Positions 6,528 to 13,530 of a stretch of 23,283 nucleotides of DNA are shown piece by piece. Numbering within the stretch: the stretch's first letter is position 1; the number at the start of each line of letters is the position of its first letter. The notes beneath the pieces are model-generated. The model was not told the DNA's origin. It saw only the letters and a list, made by a program, of their open reading frames with translations, and did no database searches. The translations under genes and the position numbers were made by a program. Source of the stretch: JAVVEZ01 sp032250895 (lineage in GTDB: Bacteria; Pseudomonadota; Gammaproteobacteria; Pseudomonadales; Pseudohongiellaceae); assembly GCA_032250895.1 (NCBI GenBank), contig JAVVEZ010000053.1:1-23283 (forward strand). The letters run 5' to 3'.

Positions 6528-7268
6528 ATGTTTGCTGATTTTACCCTGCTTCAGTTAAGCGCGGCTGCTTTAATTTTCATCTGGTCCGGTTTTGTCCGTT
6601 CCGGGCTGGGTTTTGGCGGTGGCGCGCTGGCCCTGCCTCTGATGCTGCTGGTCCATGACCAGACCATCTTCTGGATTCCGGTGATAGGCATTCATATGCT
6701 GTTTTTCTCTGTGCTGACGCTGCGCACCCGCTTGGGCAATGTCGACTGGCCCTTTCTGCGTGAGTCGGCGCCGTATATCGTCCCGGCTGCCATTGCCGGG
6801 GTCTTCGGTCTGATCAATCTTCCCAATACCTGGTTGCTGGTCTTCATCTATAGCCTCACTCTGTTCTATGCGGTGCTATGGGTGCTCGACAAGTCGATTC
6901 AGAGCCGGCATGACTGGGTGGACAAGGCCTTGCTGGTGCTCGGGGGCTATGTTTCCGGCACCTCTCTGACGGGTGCTCCGCTGATGGTTGCCGTGTTCAT
7001 GCGCAGAGTGGCCGTCAGCCAGTTACGCAACACAATGTTTGTGCTGTGGTTTGTCATCGTGTCCATCAAACTCGCTACACTGGCGACGTTCAGGGTCGAT
7101 CTCAATGTCCCGGTTGCACTGGTATTGATTCCGGTGGCAGCAATTGGCCATTTTCTCGGTCTGAAGGCCCATGACCTGATCATGGCGAGGGACCGGCTTT
7201 TCAGGCGTGTGATCGGTGGCTTCCTGATATTTGTCTGTCTGGGCGGACTGTGGCAGATTATTGCTTGA
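6528..7268 (+). CDS. TauE/SafE-type (DUF81) membrane exporter
   Basis: An inner-membrane protein of 246 residues made almost wholly of hydrophobic helices. The family moves sulfite, sulfoacetate or related organosulfur anions. The family's glycine-rich first-helix motif is visible (GFVRSGLGFGGGALALPL, residues 20-37). It recurs in altered form in the second half (GGYVSGTSLTGAPLMVAVFM), reflecting the internal duplication. ATG 6528 is chosen because it directly precedes the first helix. Upstream in-frame codons would add a polar stretch that does not fit the family. The ribosome site is weak. The hydroxyacid dehydrogenase gene follows after 48 bp and may be co-transcribed. The substrate cannot be deduced. 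Confidence 0.85.
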   Translation: MFADFTLLQLSAAALIFIWSGFVRSGLGFGGGALALPLMLLVHDQTIFWIPVIGIHMLFFSVLTLRTRLGNVDWPFLRESAPYIVPAAIAGVFGLINLPNTWLLVFIYSLTLFYAVLWVLDKSIQSRHDWVDKALLVLGGYVSGTSLTGAPLMVAVFMRRVAVSQLRNTMFVLWFVIVSIKLATLATFRVDLNVPVALVLIPVAAIGHFLGLKAHDLIMARDRLFRRVIGGFLIFVCLGGLWQIIA

Positions 7269-7316
7269 GCCGGCGATCATTGTCCTGTCGGTTTATTGAA
7301 AAAAAGAGGAATCATT

Positions 7317-8288
7317 TTGAGCAAAGCTAGCATTTTATTGACCCGACGATGGCCTGCCAGCGTGGAGAAGCGGCTTCAGGACTTGTTTGATGTGAGCCTG
7401 AACGTCTCGGACAAACCCATGTCGCAGGCACAATTGCGCGAGGCTTTCGCGACCCATGACGCTGTTTGTCCCAGCGTCACCGATAAAATTGCTGCCAACA
7501 GTTTCCCTGCCGGGGCTGTGAAAGCCAGGATCATTGCGAACTATGGTGTGGGTTTCAATCACATTGACATCGAAGCAGCACACAAAGCCGGAATGCAGGT
7601 GACCAATACGCCGGATGTGCTGACCGATTGTACGGCGGACCTGGCCATGTGCCTGATGTTGATGGTGGCCAGGCGGGCAGGGGAAGGTGAACGGCAGTTG
7701 CGCGCCAATCAATGGTCCGGTTGGTTCCCGACTCACTTGATGGGGACCGCAGTAACCGGGAAGACCCTGGGAATCGTCGGCATGGGTCGGATAGGGCAGG
7801 CCATGGCCCGCAAGGCCCATCATGGCTTTGGCATGAAAATTCTGTATCACAACCGCAGGCCACTGGCGGCGGAGATCAGCCGGGAACTGGCGGCTGATTT
7901 CTGCGGCGAATTGGGCGAACTGCTGGCACGTGCCGATTTTGTGGCCTTGCATTGCCCGGCGGCGCCTGAGACATGGCATCTGATCAATCGCGATACGCTG
8001 GCGCAGATGCAGCCTCATGCCTTTCTGATCAATACCGCCAGGGGTGATGTGGTGGATGAGGAGGCCCTGGTCGATGCCCTTGAGAAACGGCTGATTGCGG
8101 GTGCCGGACTGGACGTCTATGAGCACGAACCGCAGGTGCCCGAGGCCCTGAAAGCCATGGAAAATGTCGTATTGCTGCCCCATCTGGGCAGCGCCACGGA
8201 AGAGACCCGGATCGCCATGGGCATGCGGGTCATAGACAATCTCGAAGCCTTCTTCAGAGGCGAAGAACCGCCCGACAGGATTGTTTGA
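7317..8288 (+). CDS. D-2-hydroxyacid dehydrogenase (glyoxylate/hydroxypyruvate reductase-like)
   Basis: A cytosolic NAD(P)-dependent enzyme of 323 residues. It reduces 2-oxoacids such as glyoxylate or hydroxypyruvate, or runs in reverse on D-glycerate. The nucleotide fold is GIVGMGRIGQAMA (152-164). The catalytic residues are Arg242 in NTARGDVVDE, Glu271 in VYEHEP and His289 in LLPHLGSAT. The start is taken as TTG 7317 (MSKASILLTRR), with AGAGGA six bases upstream. Another TTG seven codons earlier is less well placed. It converges with the dienelactone-hydrolase-like gene, and only 4 bp separate the two stops. GyaR/GhrA-type function is likely, but the exact substrate is not certain. Confidence 0.9.
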   Translation: MSKASILLTRRWPASVEKRLQDLFDVSLNVSDKPMSQAQLREAFATHDAVCPSVTDKIAANSFPAGAVKARIIANYGVGFNHIDIEAAHKAGMQVTNTPDVLTDCTADLAMCLMLMVARRAGEGERQLRANQWSGWFPTHLMGTAVTGKTLGIVGMGRIGQAMARKAHHGFGMKILYHNRRPLAAEISRELAADFCGELGELLARADFVALHCPAAPETWHLINRDTLAQMQPHAFLINTARGDVVDEEALVDALEKRLIAGAGLDVYEHEPQVPEALKAMENVVLLPHLGSATEETRIAMGMRVIDNLEAFFRGEEPPDRIV

Positions 8289-8292
8289 TTGT

Positions 8293-9006
8293 TTATTCAA
8301 GAACCTCGGCCAGAAAATTTTTCATGCTGAGCCAGGCCCGCCGCGCAGAAACGGGATTGTAGGCCATGCCCTGCTCCGGTGCGGCGGCCGCCGGGTTGGT
8401 AAAGGCATGGCAGGTATGTCCATAGGCGTGGATCTGCCAGTCGACCCCTGCTGCGGTCAGCTCCTGCTCCAGTTCGAGCACTTTTGCGGGCGGTACCATG
8501 GGGTCGTCGTGTCCGTGCAGGGCCAGCACTTTTGCCTTGATGGGGGCTGAAGGCAGGTTTTCCGGAGCATTGAAGAGGCCGTGAAAACTGACCACCCCGT
8601 TCACGGCAGCGCCACTGCGGGCCAGATCGAGTACGCAGAGTCCGCCAAAGCAGTAACCAATGGCCGCGATTCTTGACGGATCGACGATGTCCAGTTGACT
8701 GACAGTGTGCAGGCCGGCCAGCAGGCGCCGGCGCAGCAGGCCACGGTCGGCCAGAAAGGGAGACATCAGCGCCGCATTCTCCTCGTTGTCGTATCCGAGC
8801 ACGCCCTTGCCGTAGTTGTCCAGCGCAAAGCCGGCATAGCCCAGAGCAGCCAGATCTTCCGCCACCTGGCATTCAAACTCGCCACGGCCGGCCCAGGCAT
8901 GGGCCACCAGCACGGCCGGCCGCTTGCCTTCCTTGCCGGCATCCCAGGCCAGGAAGCCTTCCAGGGTCTGATCTCCATCCTGATATTCGATGGTTCTGTT
9001 CTTCAT
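8293..9006 (-). CDS. Dienelactone hydrolase family protein
   Basis: An alpha/beta hydrolase of 237 residues, the usual length of the family. The nucleophile is Cys119 in GYCFGG, the acid is in GHDDPMVP (Asp168) and the base is His200 in HTCHAF. This Cys-Asp-His triad is that of the dienelactone hydrolase superfamily. True dienelactone hydrolases open dienelactone to maleylacetate in chlorocatechol breakdown, but most chromosomal homologues are of unknown substrate. ATG 9006 has AGGAG eight bases upstream. A longer start (nine codons more) lacks this. No other chlorocatechol gene is near, so I would not assign that pathway. Confidence 0.9.
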   Translation of the reverse strand: MKNRTIEYQDGDQTLEGFLAWDAGKEGKRPAVLVAHAWAGRGEFECQVAEDLAALGYAGFALDNYGKGVLGYDNEENAALMSPFLADRGLLRRRLLAGLHTVSQLDIVDPSRIAAIGYCFGGLCVLDLARSGAAVNGVVSFHGLFNAPENLPSAPIKAKVLALHGHDDPMVPPAKVLELEQELTAAGVDWQIHAYGHTCHAFTNPAAAAPEQGMAYNPVSARRAWLSMKNFLAEVLE

Positions 9007-9048
9007 GATAGTGCTCCTGTTTCGATGGCCCAAGAATGTCTAAGGCAG

Positions 9049-9077
9049 AATATATCGCTACAAGCACGCTACGTCAC
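9049..9077 (-). promoter_or_regulatory. Candidate sigma70 promoter of the dienelactone-hydrolase-like gene
   Basis: On the minus strand GTGACG (9072-9077) and TATATT (9049-9054) are 17 bp apart, with 4/6 and 5/6 matches. They lie about 45 bp before the ATG at 9006. The -35 falls in a REP-like CGTCACCCCCGCG stretch. Confidence 0.4.
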
Positions 9078-9120
9078 CCCCGCGTGATTCGTCACCCTGC
9101 AATAGATACACATCCCCTGT

Positions 9121-9152
9121 GCAGACTCCCAGAGCAGACTCCCAGAGCAGAC
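9121..9152. repeat. 13-bp tandem repeat
   Basis: GCAGACTCCCAGA is present twice in perfect tandem (9121-9133 and 9134-9146), followed by a partial third unit, GCAGAC. It sits in the 261-bp gap between the divergent dienelactone-hydrolase-like and DUF3237 genes. Confidence 0.9.
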
Positions 9153-9159
9153 AGGGCTG

Positions 9160-9184
9160 GATGCCCGCCTGCGCGGGAGTCAGG
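9160..9184. repeat. REP-like palindrome
   Basis: ATGCCCGCCTGCGCGGGAGT contains the stem CCCGC-CTGC-GCGGG (9164-9177). An oppositely oriented relative, CGTCACCCCCGCG, lies at 9072-9084. The shape (GC stem flanked by GTCA/TGAC) is that of degenerate intergenic REP elements seen in many gammaproteobacteria. Confidence 0.45.
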
Positions 9185-9205
9185 AACTCTCTGTTCGGAG
9201 GATTG

Positions 9206-9234
9206 TTGAAATAAGACCAGGGGTGGTTTAGGCT
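9206..9234 (+). promoter_or_regulatory. Candidate promoter of the DUF3237 operon
   Basis: TTGAAA (9206-9211) and TAGGCT (9229-9234) are spaced by 17 bp, about 33 bp before the first DUF3237 ATG. The -10 match is modest (3/6). Confidence 0.35.
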
Positions 9235-9267
9235 TCCTCACGGCCAGAATAACGAGAGGTTCATCAC

Positions 9268-9690
9268 ATGGCGCAAGCGGACATCCCGGTCATCGAGTTG
9301 GAATATGCCTTTTCCATCCGGATCAACACCGGTGACAGTGTGTTTTTCCAGGGCCCCATGCGCAGCCGCAGCTACGAACCCGTGGCCGGGGGTGAAATCT
9401 TCGGACCACGCCTGCAAGGGCGCGTAGTGGCGGGCAGTGGCGCGGATTTTGCCAGTAACGGCATGCTGGATGCCCATTTCATGTTGCAGGCAGCCGATGG
9501 CACCTGGATCTACGTGAACCAGCTGGGCTATGAGCATGCCGCTGAAGGTGAGCCCTATTTTCGGGTCACTCCCTATTTCGATACGCCGACAGGTCCCCAC
9601 GACTGGCTCGGCAAAACCGTTTTCGTCGGCACCGGCATCAGAGGCGTCGAGCCGGATCACATCCTCTACACTTATTACGCATTGCTTTAG
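9268..9690 (+). CDS. DUF3237 domain protein, copy 1
   Basis: A cytoplasmic protein of 140 residues without signal or membrane segment. Characteristic segments are IPVIELEYAFSI at the start, a central GPRLQGRVVAGSGADFA, then DGTWIYVNQLGY, and a C-terminal YFRVTPYFDTPTGPHDWL with GTGIRG. This is the DUF3237 beta-barrel-like fold, for which I know no settled biochemical role. It often occurs near catabolic genes for steroids, aromatics or xenobiotics. ATG 9268 has GAGAGG eight bases upstream. A diverged paralogue follows after 22 bp, and a third, exported gene 15 bp later, so the three look like one operon. Confidence 0.85.
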   Translation: MAQADIPVIELEYAFSIRINTGDSVFFQGPMRSRSYEPVAGGEIFGPRLQGRVVAGSGADFASNGMLDAHFMLQAADGTWIYVNQLGYEHAAEGEPYFRVTPYFDTPTGPHDWLGKTVFVGTGIRGVEPDHILYTYYALL

Positions 9691-9712
9691 CGGGGCATGT
9701 CGGGAGAACAGT

Positions 9713-10174
9713 ATGGCTGACTTGCAGATACCGGGCATAGAACTCGAATATGCGTTTTCGATTTCCATGGTTTTCAATGAGCGCATCGATTTTGTCGGCC
9801 CCCGGGGCGGCAAGGGGTATGTGCCCCCGGCCAGTGGCACAGTCTCCGGGCCGCGTCTGAATGGCCGCGTAGTGCCTTATAGTGGCGCGGATTACGCCAT
9901 CTTCAAGGATCTCAGCCAGGGCATCAAGGTAAACACCCACTACATGCTGGAGACGGATGACGGGGCCTGGATCTACATCAACAACCGGGGTTATCTGAAT
10001 CGATCCCCTGACCCGCAGAACCCTGGTCAGACCAAGCTGTATTTTCGCATGAGTCCTTATTTTGAAGCGCCCAATGGGCCTCACGAATGGCTGTCCCGTA
10101 CTGTCATCATCGGTACGGGCGAGCGCAGAAGCAACCCCGATCGTTCCGAGTTTACGTATTACGTCGTGAAATAA
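9713..10174 (+). CDS. DUF3237 domain protein, copy 2
   Basis: A paralogue of 153 residues of the gene just before it. It shares IPGIELEYAFSI, GPRLNGRVVPYSGADYA, DGAWIYINNRGY and YFRMSPYFEAPNGPHEWL, then GTGERR with a TYY terminus. It differs by a short insertion near FKDLSQGIKVN and another at SPDPQNPGQTK. ATG 9713 is chosen because GGGAGA lies six bases upstream and it aligns with the start of copy 1. Longer in-frame starts overlap copy 1. Tandem copies diverged to this extent suggest either a heteromer or two related ligands. Neither can be shown here. Confidence 0.85.
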   Translation: MADLQIPGIELEYAFSISMVFNERIDFVGPRGGKGYVPPASGTVSGPRLNGRVVPYSGADYAIFKDLSQGIKVNTHYMLETDDGAWIYINNRGYLNRSPDPQNPGQTKLYFRMSPYFEAPNGPHEWLSRTVIIGTGERRSNPDRSEFTYYVVK

Positions 10175-10189
10175 GTCGGAGATACCCCT

Positions 10190-10627
10190 ATGCCGCTGTA
10201 CCGCCGCGAACTGCTGATGGGACTGACCGTTTTGAGTGCCGGTCTGCCCCTGACAGGTGCGCTCAAGGCTGGCTCTGCGCAGAAACCCGCCGTGCCGGAT
10301 TCCCGGATTCGCCTTGTCCGCATCTGCGAGGCCTATGCCTCCCCCGCGATCGCCAGTGGTGATTATCTGCTGGTCGACATCCAGGGCCAGCATTTCCGTG
10401 GTGACGGGCTGTATCTTTATCCACACTGGGGACAGCCGCGTCCCTACCGGGTAGAGCGTCTTGCCAATGGCAGGCTGGGTTTCTACCATCCTGGCAGTGG
10501 CAGCCTGCAGTGGAGTCTGCGGACAGCGGCGCAGACCCGGCTGTTTGCTGCCAGCGTCGTCAACCGGCTCCCGGCTCAGGACAGCGGCAGGATTGCCTTG
10601 GCGCTTGCCCAGATCAAGTTACTCTGA
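10190..10627 (+). CDS. Exported S24/LexA-like domain protein lacking the catalytic dyad
   Basis: A protein of 145 residues. The N-terminus is an export signal with a twin-arginine-like start (YRRELLMGL, Arg5-Arg6, then a hydrophobic stretch to about residue 27). Residues 40-110 resemble the peptidase S24 fold of LexA and phage repressors: SPAIASGDYLLVD aligns with the family's S-M-x-P-T-I-x-x-G-D-x-v-l-V-D pattern, GDGLYLYP aligns with the d-G-x-Y-v-l strand, and YRVERL aligns with the v-K-R-l strand. At the serine position there is Tyr49 and at the lysine position Glu89, so it should not be a protease. There is no DNA-binding domain. The start has GGAG eight bases upstream. It is the third gene of the DUF3237 operon. 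The S24 assignment is by pattern only. Confidence 0.62.
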   Translation: MPLYRRELLMGLTVLSAGLPLTGALKAGSAQKPAVPDSRIRLVRICEAYASPAIASGDYLLVDIQGQHFRGDGLYLYPHWGQPRPYRVERLANGRLGFYHPGSGSLQWSLRTAAQTRLFAASVVNRLPAQDSGRIALALAQIKLL

Positions 10628-10640
10628 CCCCTTTGATGCG

Positions 10641-10682
10641 TTGATGTGCGTCAACACGGCTGTAGACGGCTGCGCTTAGAGT
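10641..10682 (+). promoter_or_regulatory. FNR/ANR-type class II promoter of cbpA-cbpM
   Basis: TTGATGTGCGTCAA (10641-10654) matches the FNR/ANR box TTGAT-N4-ATCAA at nine of ten positions. TAGAGT (10677-10682) is a 4/6 -10. If the -10 is right the start is near 10689, which places the box centre at -41.5, exactly the class II activator position. GAGGA at 10703-10707 then serves as the cbpA ribosome site. Confidence 0.6.
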
Positions 10683-10712
10683 GGGAAGCAGTGGGCATTA
10701 TCGAGGAATCTT

Positions 10713-11672
10713 ATGCAGTTCAAAGATTATTACAAAATCATGGAGCTGACGGAGTCAGCCACTGCCGCAGAGATCAAGAAAGCGTATCGAAAACTGGCCC
10801 GGCGCTATCATCCTGACGTCAGCAAGGAAGAGAATGCCGAACAGAAGTTCAAGGATCTGGGTGAGGCCTACGAGGTCTTGAAGGATCCTGAAAAAAAACG
10901 CGAATATGACCAACTCAGGCAGATGGGGGGTGCCAGCCAGGATGGCCGGTTCACACCGCCGCCAGGCTGGGAGTCGGCTACCCATTTCTCCGGCGGCGAG
11001 GGTCAGGGTGGCGATTTCAGTGATTTTTTCGAGGCTATATTCGGCCGTAATGGCAGTTTTCACCGCAGCCGCTCCCGCAGCGGGGAACAGCATTTCAGCG
11101 CACGGGGAGAGGATGTGCATGCCGATCTTTCCCTGTTGCTGGAAGAAGCCTTCAAGGGTGGCGAGCAGCTCATGCAGTTTACCGTGCCCCAGGTGGATGA
11201 ATACGGTCTGATTACACACGCGCAGAAAAAACTGAAAGTCAAAATTCCTGCCGGCATGGGGGCCGGCCAGACCCTGCGCATCAAGGGCCAGGGTGCGCCG
11301 GGGATCGGTGGTGGACCGGCGGGCGATCTCCTGCTCAGAATTCTGCTGGCGCCCCATCCCCTGTATACGGTCGATGGCAAAAATATTTCGCTGGTGGTGC
11401 CGATAAGCCCCTGGGAGGCTGCGCTGGGGGCCAGGGTGGAGGTGCCGACCCTGCACGGCCGAACGCGGCTCACGATTCCGGCAGCCAGCCAGGGTGGAGC
11501 CAGATTGCGGCTGGCCGGAAAGGGGCTGCCGGGGTCTGTGCCGGGGGATTTTTATGTGATTCTGAAAATCGTCATGCCTGAACAGCAAACGGAAAAATCC
11601 CGGGAACTGTTTGCACAACTGGCAACCGAGCTTCCTTTCAATCCCCGTTCCAGCTGGGAGGAAAAGAAATGA
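10713..11672 (+). CDS. cbpA: Curved DNA-binding protein / DnaJ-class co-chaperone CbpA
   Basis: A J-domain protein of 319 residues. The J domain spans about residues 1-70, with the essential HPD at 33-35, which stimulates the DnaK ATPase. A Gly/Phe/Ser-rich linker follows (about 75-130, with many Arg/Ser around FHRSRSRS). The two-part DnaJ C-terminal substrate-binding domain (about 130-315) includes GEDVHADLSLLLEEAFKGG. The cysteine zinc-finger domain of true DnaJ is absent, which defines CbpA. CbpA also binds curved DNA and associates with the nucleoid. The start has GAGGA five bases upstream. Its stop overlaps the start of cbpM by ATGA, so the two are translationally coupled. Confidence 0.95.
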   Translation: MQFKDYYKIMELTESATAAEIKKAYRKLARRYHPDVSKEENAEQKFKDLGEAYEVLKDPEKKREYDQLRQMGGASQDGRFTPPPGWESATHFSGGEGQGGDFSDFFEAIFGRNGSFHRSRSRSGEQHFSARGEDVHADLSLLLEEAFKGGEQLMQFTVPQVDEYGLITHAQKKLKVKIPAGMGAGQTLRIKGQGAPGIGGGPAGDLLLRILLAPHPLYTVDGKNISLVVPISPWEAALGARVEVPTLHGRTRLTIPAASQGGARLRLAGKGLPGSVPGDFYVILKIVMPEQQTEKSRELFAQLATELPFNPRSSWEEKK

Positions 11673-11992
11673 CCGAAATCTATGAAGTGGAAATTCTGAA
11701 TGAGGGGCACCATTACACCTTGCAGGAACTCTGTCAGAGCCTGCAGGCAGATGCGGATTTTATCGTGCAGTGTGTCGACTACGGTATTGCCGAGGTTGAG
11801 GGTGAAACCCGTGAGCAATGGAAATTTTCCACACTCGCCCTTGTCAGGATACAGCGGGCCTACCGTTTGCAGCGCGATCTCGACATCAATTTTACCGGGC
11901 TGGGTGTGGTGCTGGATTTGCTCGATGACGTCGAGGCACTGCGGGCGCAGCGCAACACGCTGGAAAAAAGACTCAGACACTGGGAATTATAA
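11669..11992 (+). CDS. cbpM: Chaperone modulator CbpM
   Basis: A cytoplasmic protein of 107 residues that binds the J domain of CbpA and blocks both its co-chaperone and its DNA-binding activity. It has the small MerR-like helical layout of the family: an N-terminal strand (TEIYEVEILNEG), a helix-turn-helix-like ELCQSLQADADFIVQCVDYGIAE, WKFSTLALVRIQRAYRLQRDLDI, and a C-terminal coiled coil (LLDDVEALRAQRNTLEKRL). It starts inside the cbpA stop codon (ATGA). Its 3' end overlaps the convergent cls gene by six bases, the two stop codons sharing the palindrome TTATAA. Confidence 0.93.
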   Translation: MTEIYEVEILNEGHHYTLQELCQSLQADADFIVQCVDYGIAEVEGETREQWKFSTLALVRIQRAYRLQRDLDINFTGLGVVLDLLDDVEALRAQRNTLEKRLRHWEL

Positions 11993-13396
11993 ATAGGGCG
12001 TCAACAGCCAGGCCAGGGCATCGCGGATTCGCACGCTCAGTGAACGTTGAGCCAGATCTTGGGAATACAATCTGCGCGCCTTTGTTATCCGGTCTTCAAA
12101 ATAGGCATGCAGGCGCGCATTCAGTGCGGACGAAAAGATCTCGACTCCCAGTTCGAAGTTGAGGCGGATGCTTCGGGGGTCGATGTTGGCAGAGCCGATC
12201 AGGCTGTATTGGCTGTCGGCAAGCAATAGCTTGGTGTGGGAGAAGGGCGCAGGCTGGTAATAAATTTCCACATGGTAATCCAGCAACTGCCACAGCAGGT
12301 TGAAAGTGGCCCAGTGTGACAGCCGGATATTGTTTTCGGCACTCAAGACAATTTTCACGTCGATGTTGCGCAGTTTGGCGGCTTGCAAGGCACCGATGAT
12401 TTCCGCATCCGGGTGAAAATAGGGGGTCATGATCCAGATTCGTGAGTGCGCGGCGGAAATGATGCCGATCAGGGTGTCGGCGAATTTGTCCATGTGTTCA
12501 TTGGGGCCATCCAGGATCAGGCGGGTCCAGGCGGTTTCGCTCTGGCCGATCGGGTAGACAGTATCCCGGGCCTGGTAATCTTTGGCTTCTGAGCTGTGGG
12601 CACAGTAATCCCAGTCCTTCAGAAAGGCATATTCCAGATCGGCGACGATGTTGCCCTGAAACTTGAAGTGCAGATCCTGTACCCGGTGCCGTGCAGAGCC
12701 GTCACTGACAAGATGGTGTCCGGAAATATTCATGCCCCCGGTGAATGCCAGCTTGCCGTCAACAGCCAGCAATTTGCGGTGATTCCTCATGTTCAGGTGC
12801 AGCGAAGGCGGAATCAGGGCCAGGGGGTTGAAACGTTTGACGGCCAGGCCGAGCTTGCGCAACTTGCCACCGATGCGTGGCAGTGACATGAATTCTCCCA
12901 TGCCATCCAGAATGATTCTGACATCGATGCCGCGTTCATGGGCTGCCACCAGCGCCTGGGCAAAGCGTGCGCCGGTGTCATCATTGGCGAAAATGTAGGT
13001 GGACAGCCAGACAGTACGACGGGCGGAAGCTATGGCCGCCAGCATGTTCGGGTAGGCCTGCTCGCCATTCACCAGAACATCGATGGCGTTGCAGGGTAGC
13101 AGGGGCTTGCCGGTGATATTGTAGCCAATCGTGGCCAGGGAAAAATCAACCGGAGGTGCCGCCGGGGAAAGGTTCAGGGGTATCCCGCCATCATCGGCCT
13201 GGGGCCTTTTTTCCCGGGCGCTGCGCCGTGTCCGGTTGATACCGAAAATCAGATAGAGAATAAAGCCCAGGGGCACCAGCAGGCAGCAGGCAATCCAGCC
13301 CAGCGCAGACCGTGAGTCCCGCTTGTTGAGCAGGGCATGACCCGCCATCAGCAGGGAAGCAAGGAGATAAACAACAGAGACCAGAGCAGCAAGCAT
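11987..13396 (-). CDS. cls: Cardiolipin synthase, phospholipase D type
   Basis: An inner-membrane enzyme of 469 residues that condenses phosphatidylglycerol, or phosphatidylglycerol with another phospholipid, to cardiolipin. Two N-terminal membrane segments (about 1-22 and 32-53) with a PLDc_N-like segment (KRDSRSALGWIACCLLVPL) precede two phospholipase D domains. Each domain carries an HKD motif: His206, Lys208, Asp213 (HRKLLAVD) and His387, Lys389, Asp394 (HTKLLLAD), followed by GGMNIS and GSANID. The length and the N-terminal anchor suggest a ClsA-like enzyme. The start ATG 13396 has TAGGA upstream. It is divergent from the ECF sigma operon. On the minus strand a perfect -35 TTGACA lies at 13437-13442, without a clear -10. 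Confidence 0.93.
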   Translation of the reverse strand: MLAALVSVVYLLASLLMAGHALLNKRDSRSALGWIACCLLVPLGFILYLIFGINRTRRSAREKRPQADDGGIPLNLSPAAPPVDFSLATIGYNITGKPLLPCNAIDVLVNGEQAYPNMLAAIASARRTVWLSTYIFANDDTGARFAQALVAAHERGIDVRIILDGMGEFMSLPRIGGKLRKLGLAVKRFNPLALIPPSLHLNMRNHRKLLAVDGKLAFTGGMNISGHHLVSDGSARHRVQDLHFKFQGNIVADLEYAFLKDWDYCAHSSEAKDYQARDTVYPIGQSETAWTRLILDGPNEHMDKFADTLIGIISAAHSRIWIMTPYFHPDAEIIGALQAAKLRNIDVKIVLSAENNIRLSHWATFNLLWQLLDYHVEIYYQPAPFSHTKLLLADSQYSLIGSANIDPRSIRLNFELGVEIFSSALNARLHAYFEDRITKARRLYSQDLAQRSLSVRIRDALAWLLTPYL

Positions 13397-13437
13397 CCGC
13401 TATCCTACACAATTTGTCGCACAGACAGAAACAGGTG

Positions 13438-13464
13438 TGTCAACCAATTCGCGGCCGTGACGTT
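13438..13464 (+). promoter_or_regulatory. Candidate ECF-type autoregulatory promoter
   Basis: TGTCAACC (13438-13445) and CGTTA (from 13461) give AAC and CGT separated by 16 bp, the common core of many ECF promoters. It lies about 65 bp before the ECF sigma gene. The same bases read on the other strand contain TTGACA, a likely -35 for cls, so the match may be coincidental. Confidence 0.3.
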
Positions 13465-13530
13465 AGGACTTAAGGTACAAGGGCAAGAACAAAAGGCCAG
13501 AGACGCAACAGAGTTATTCAGAGGTTCCCT

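Noticed and set aside
7335..8300. A 321-codon minus-strand frame opposite the hydroxyacid dehydrogenase gene
   Set aside because: The plus-strand gene has the complete catalytic Arg/Glu/His set. The minus frame has a His/Gln-rich composition typical of antisense frames.
8293..9006. Assigning the dienelactone-hydrolase-like gene to chlorocatechol degradation with the Rieske oxygenase
   Set aside because: No chlorocatechol dioxygenase, cycloisomerase or maleylacetate reductase is present, and the two loci are 12 kb apart on opposite strands.
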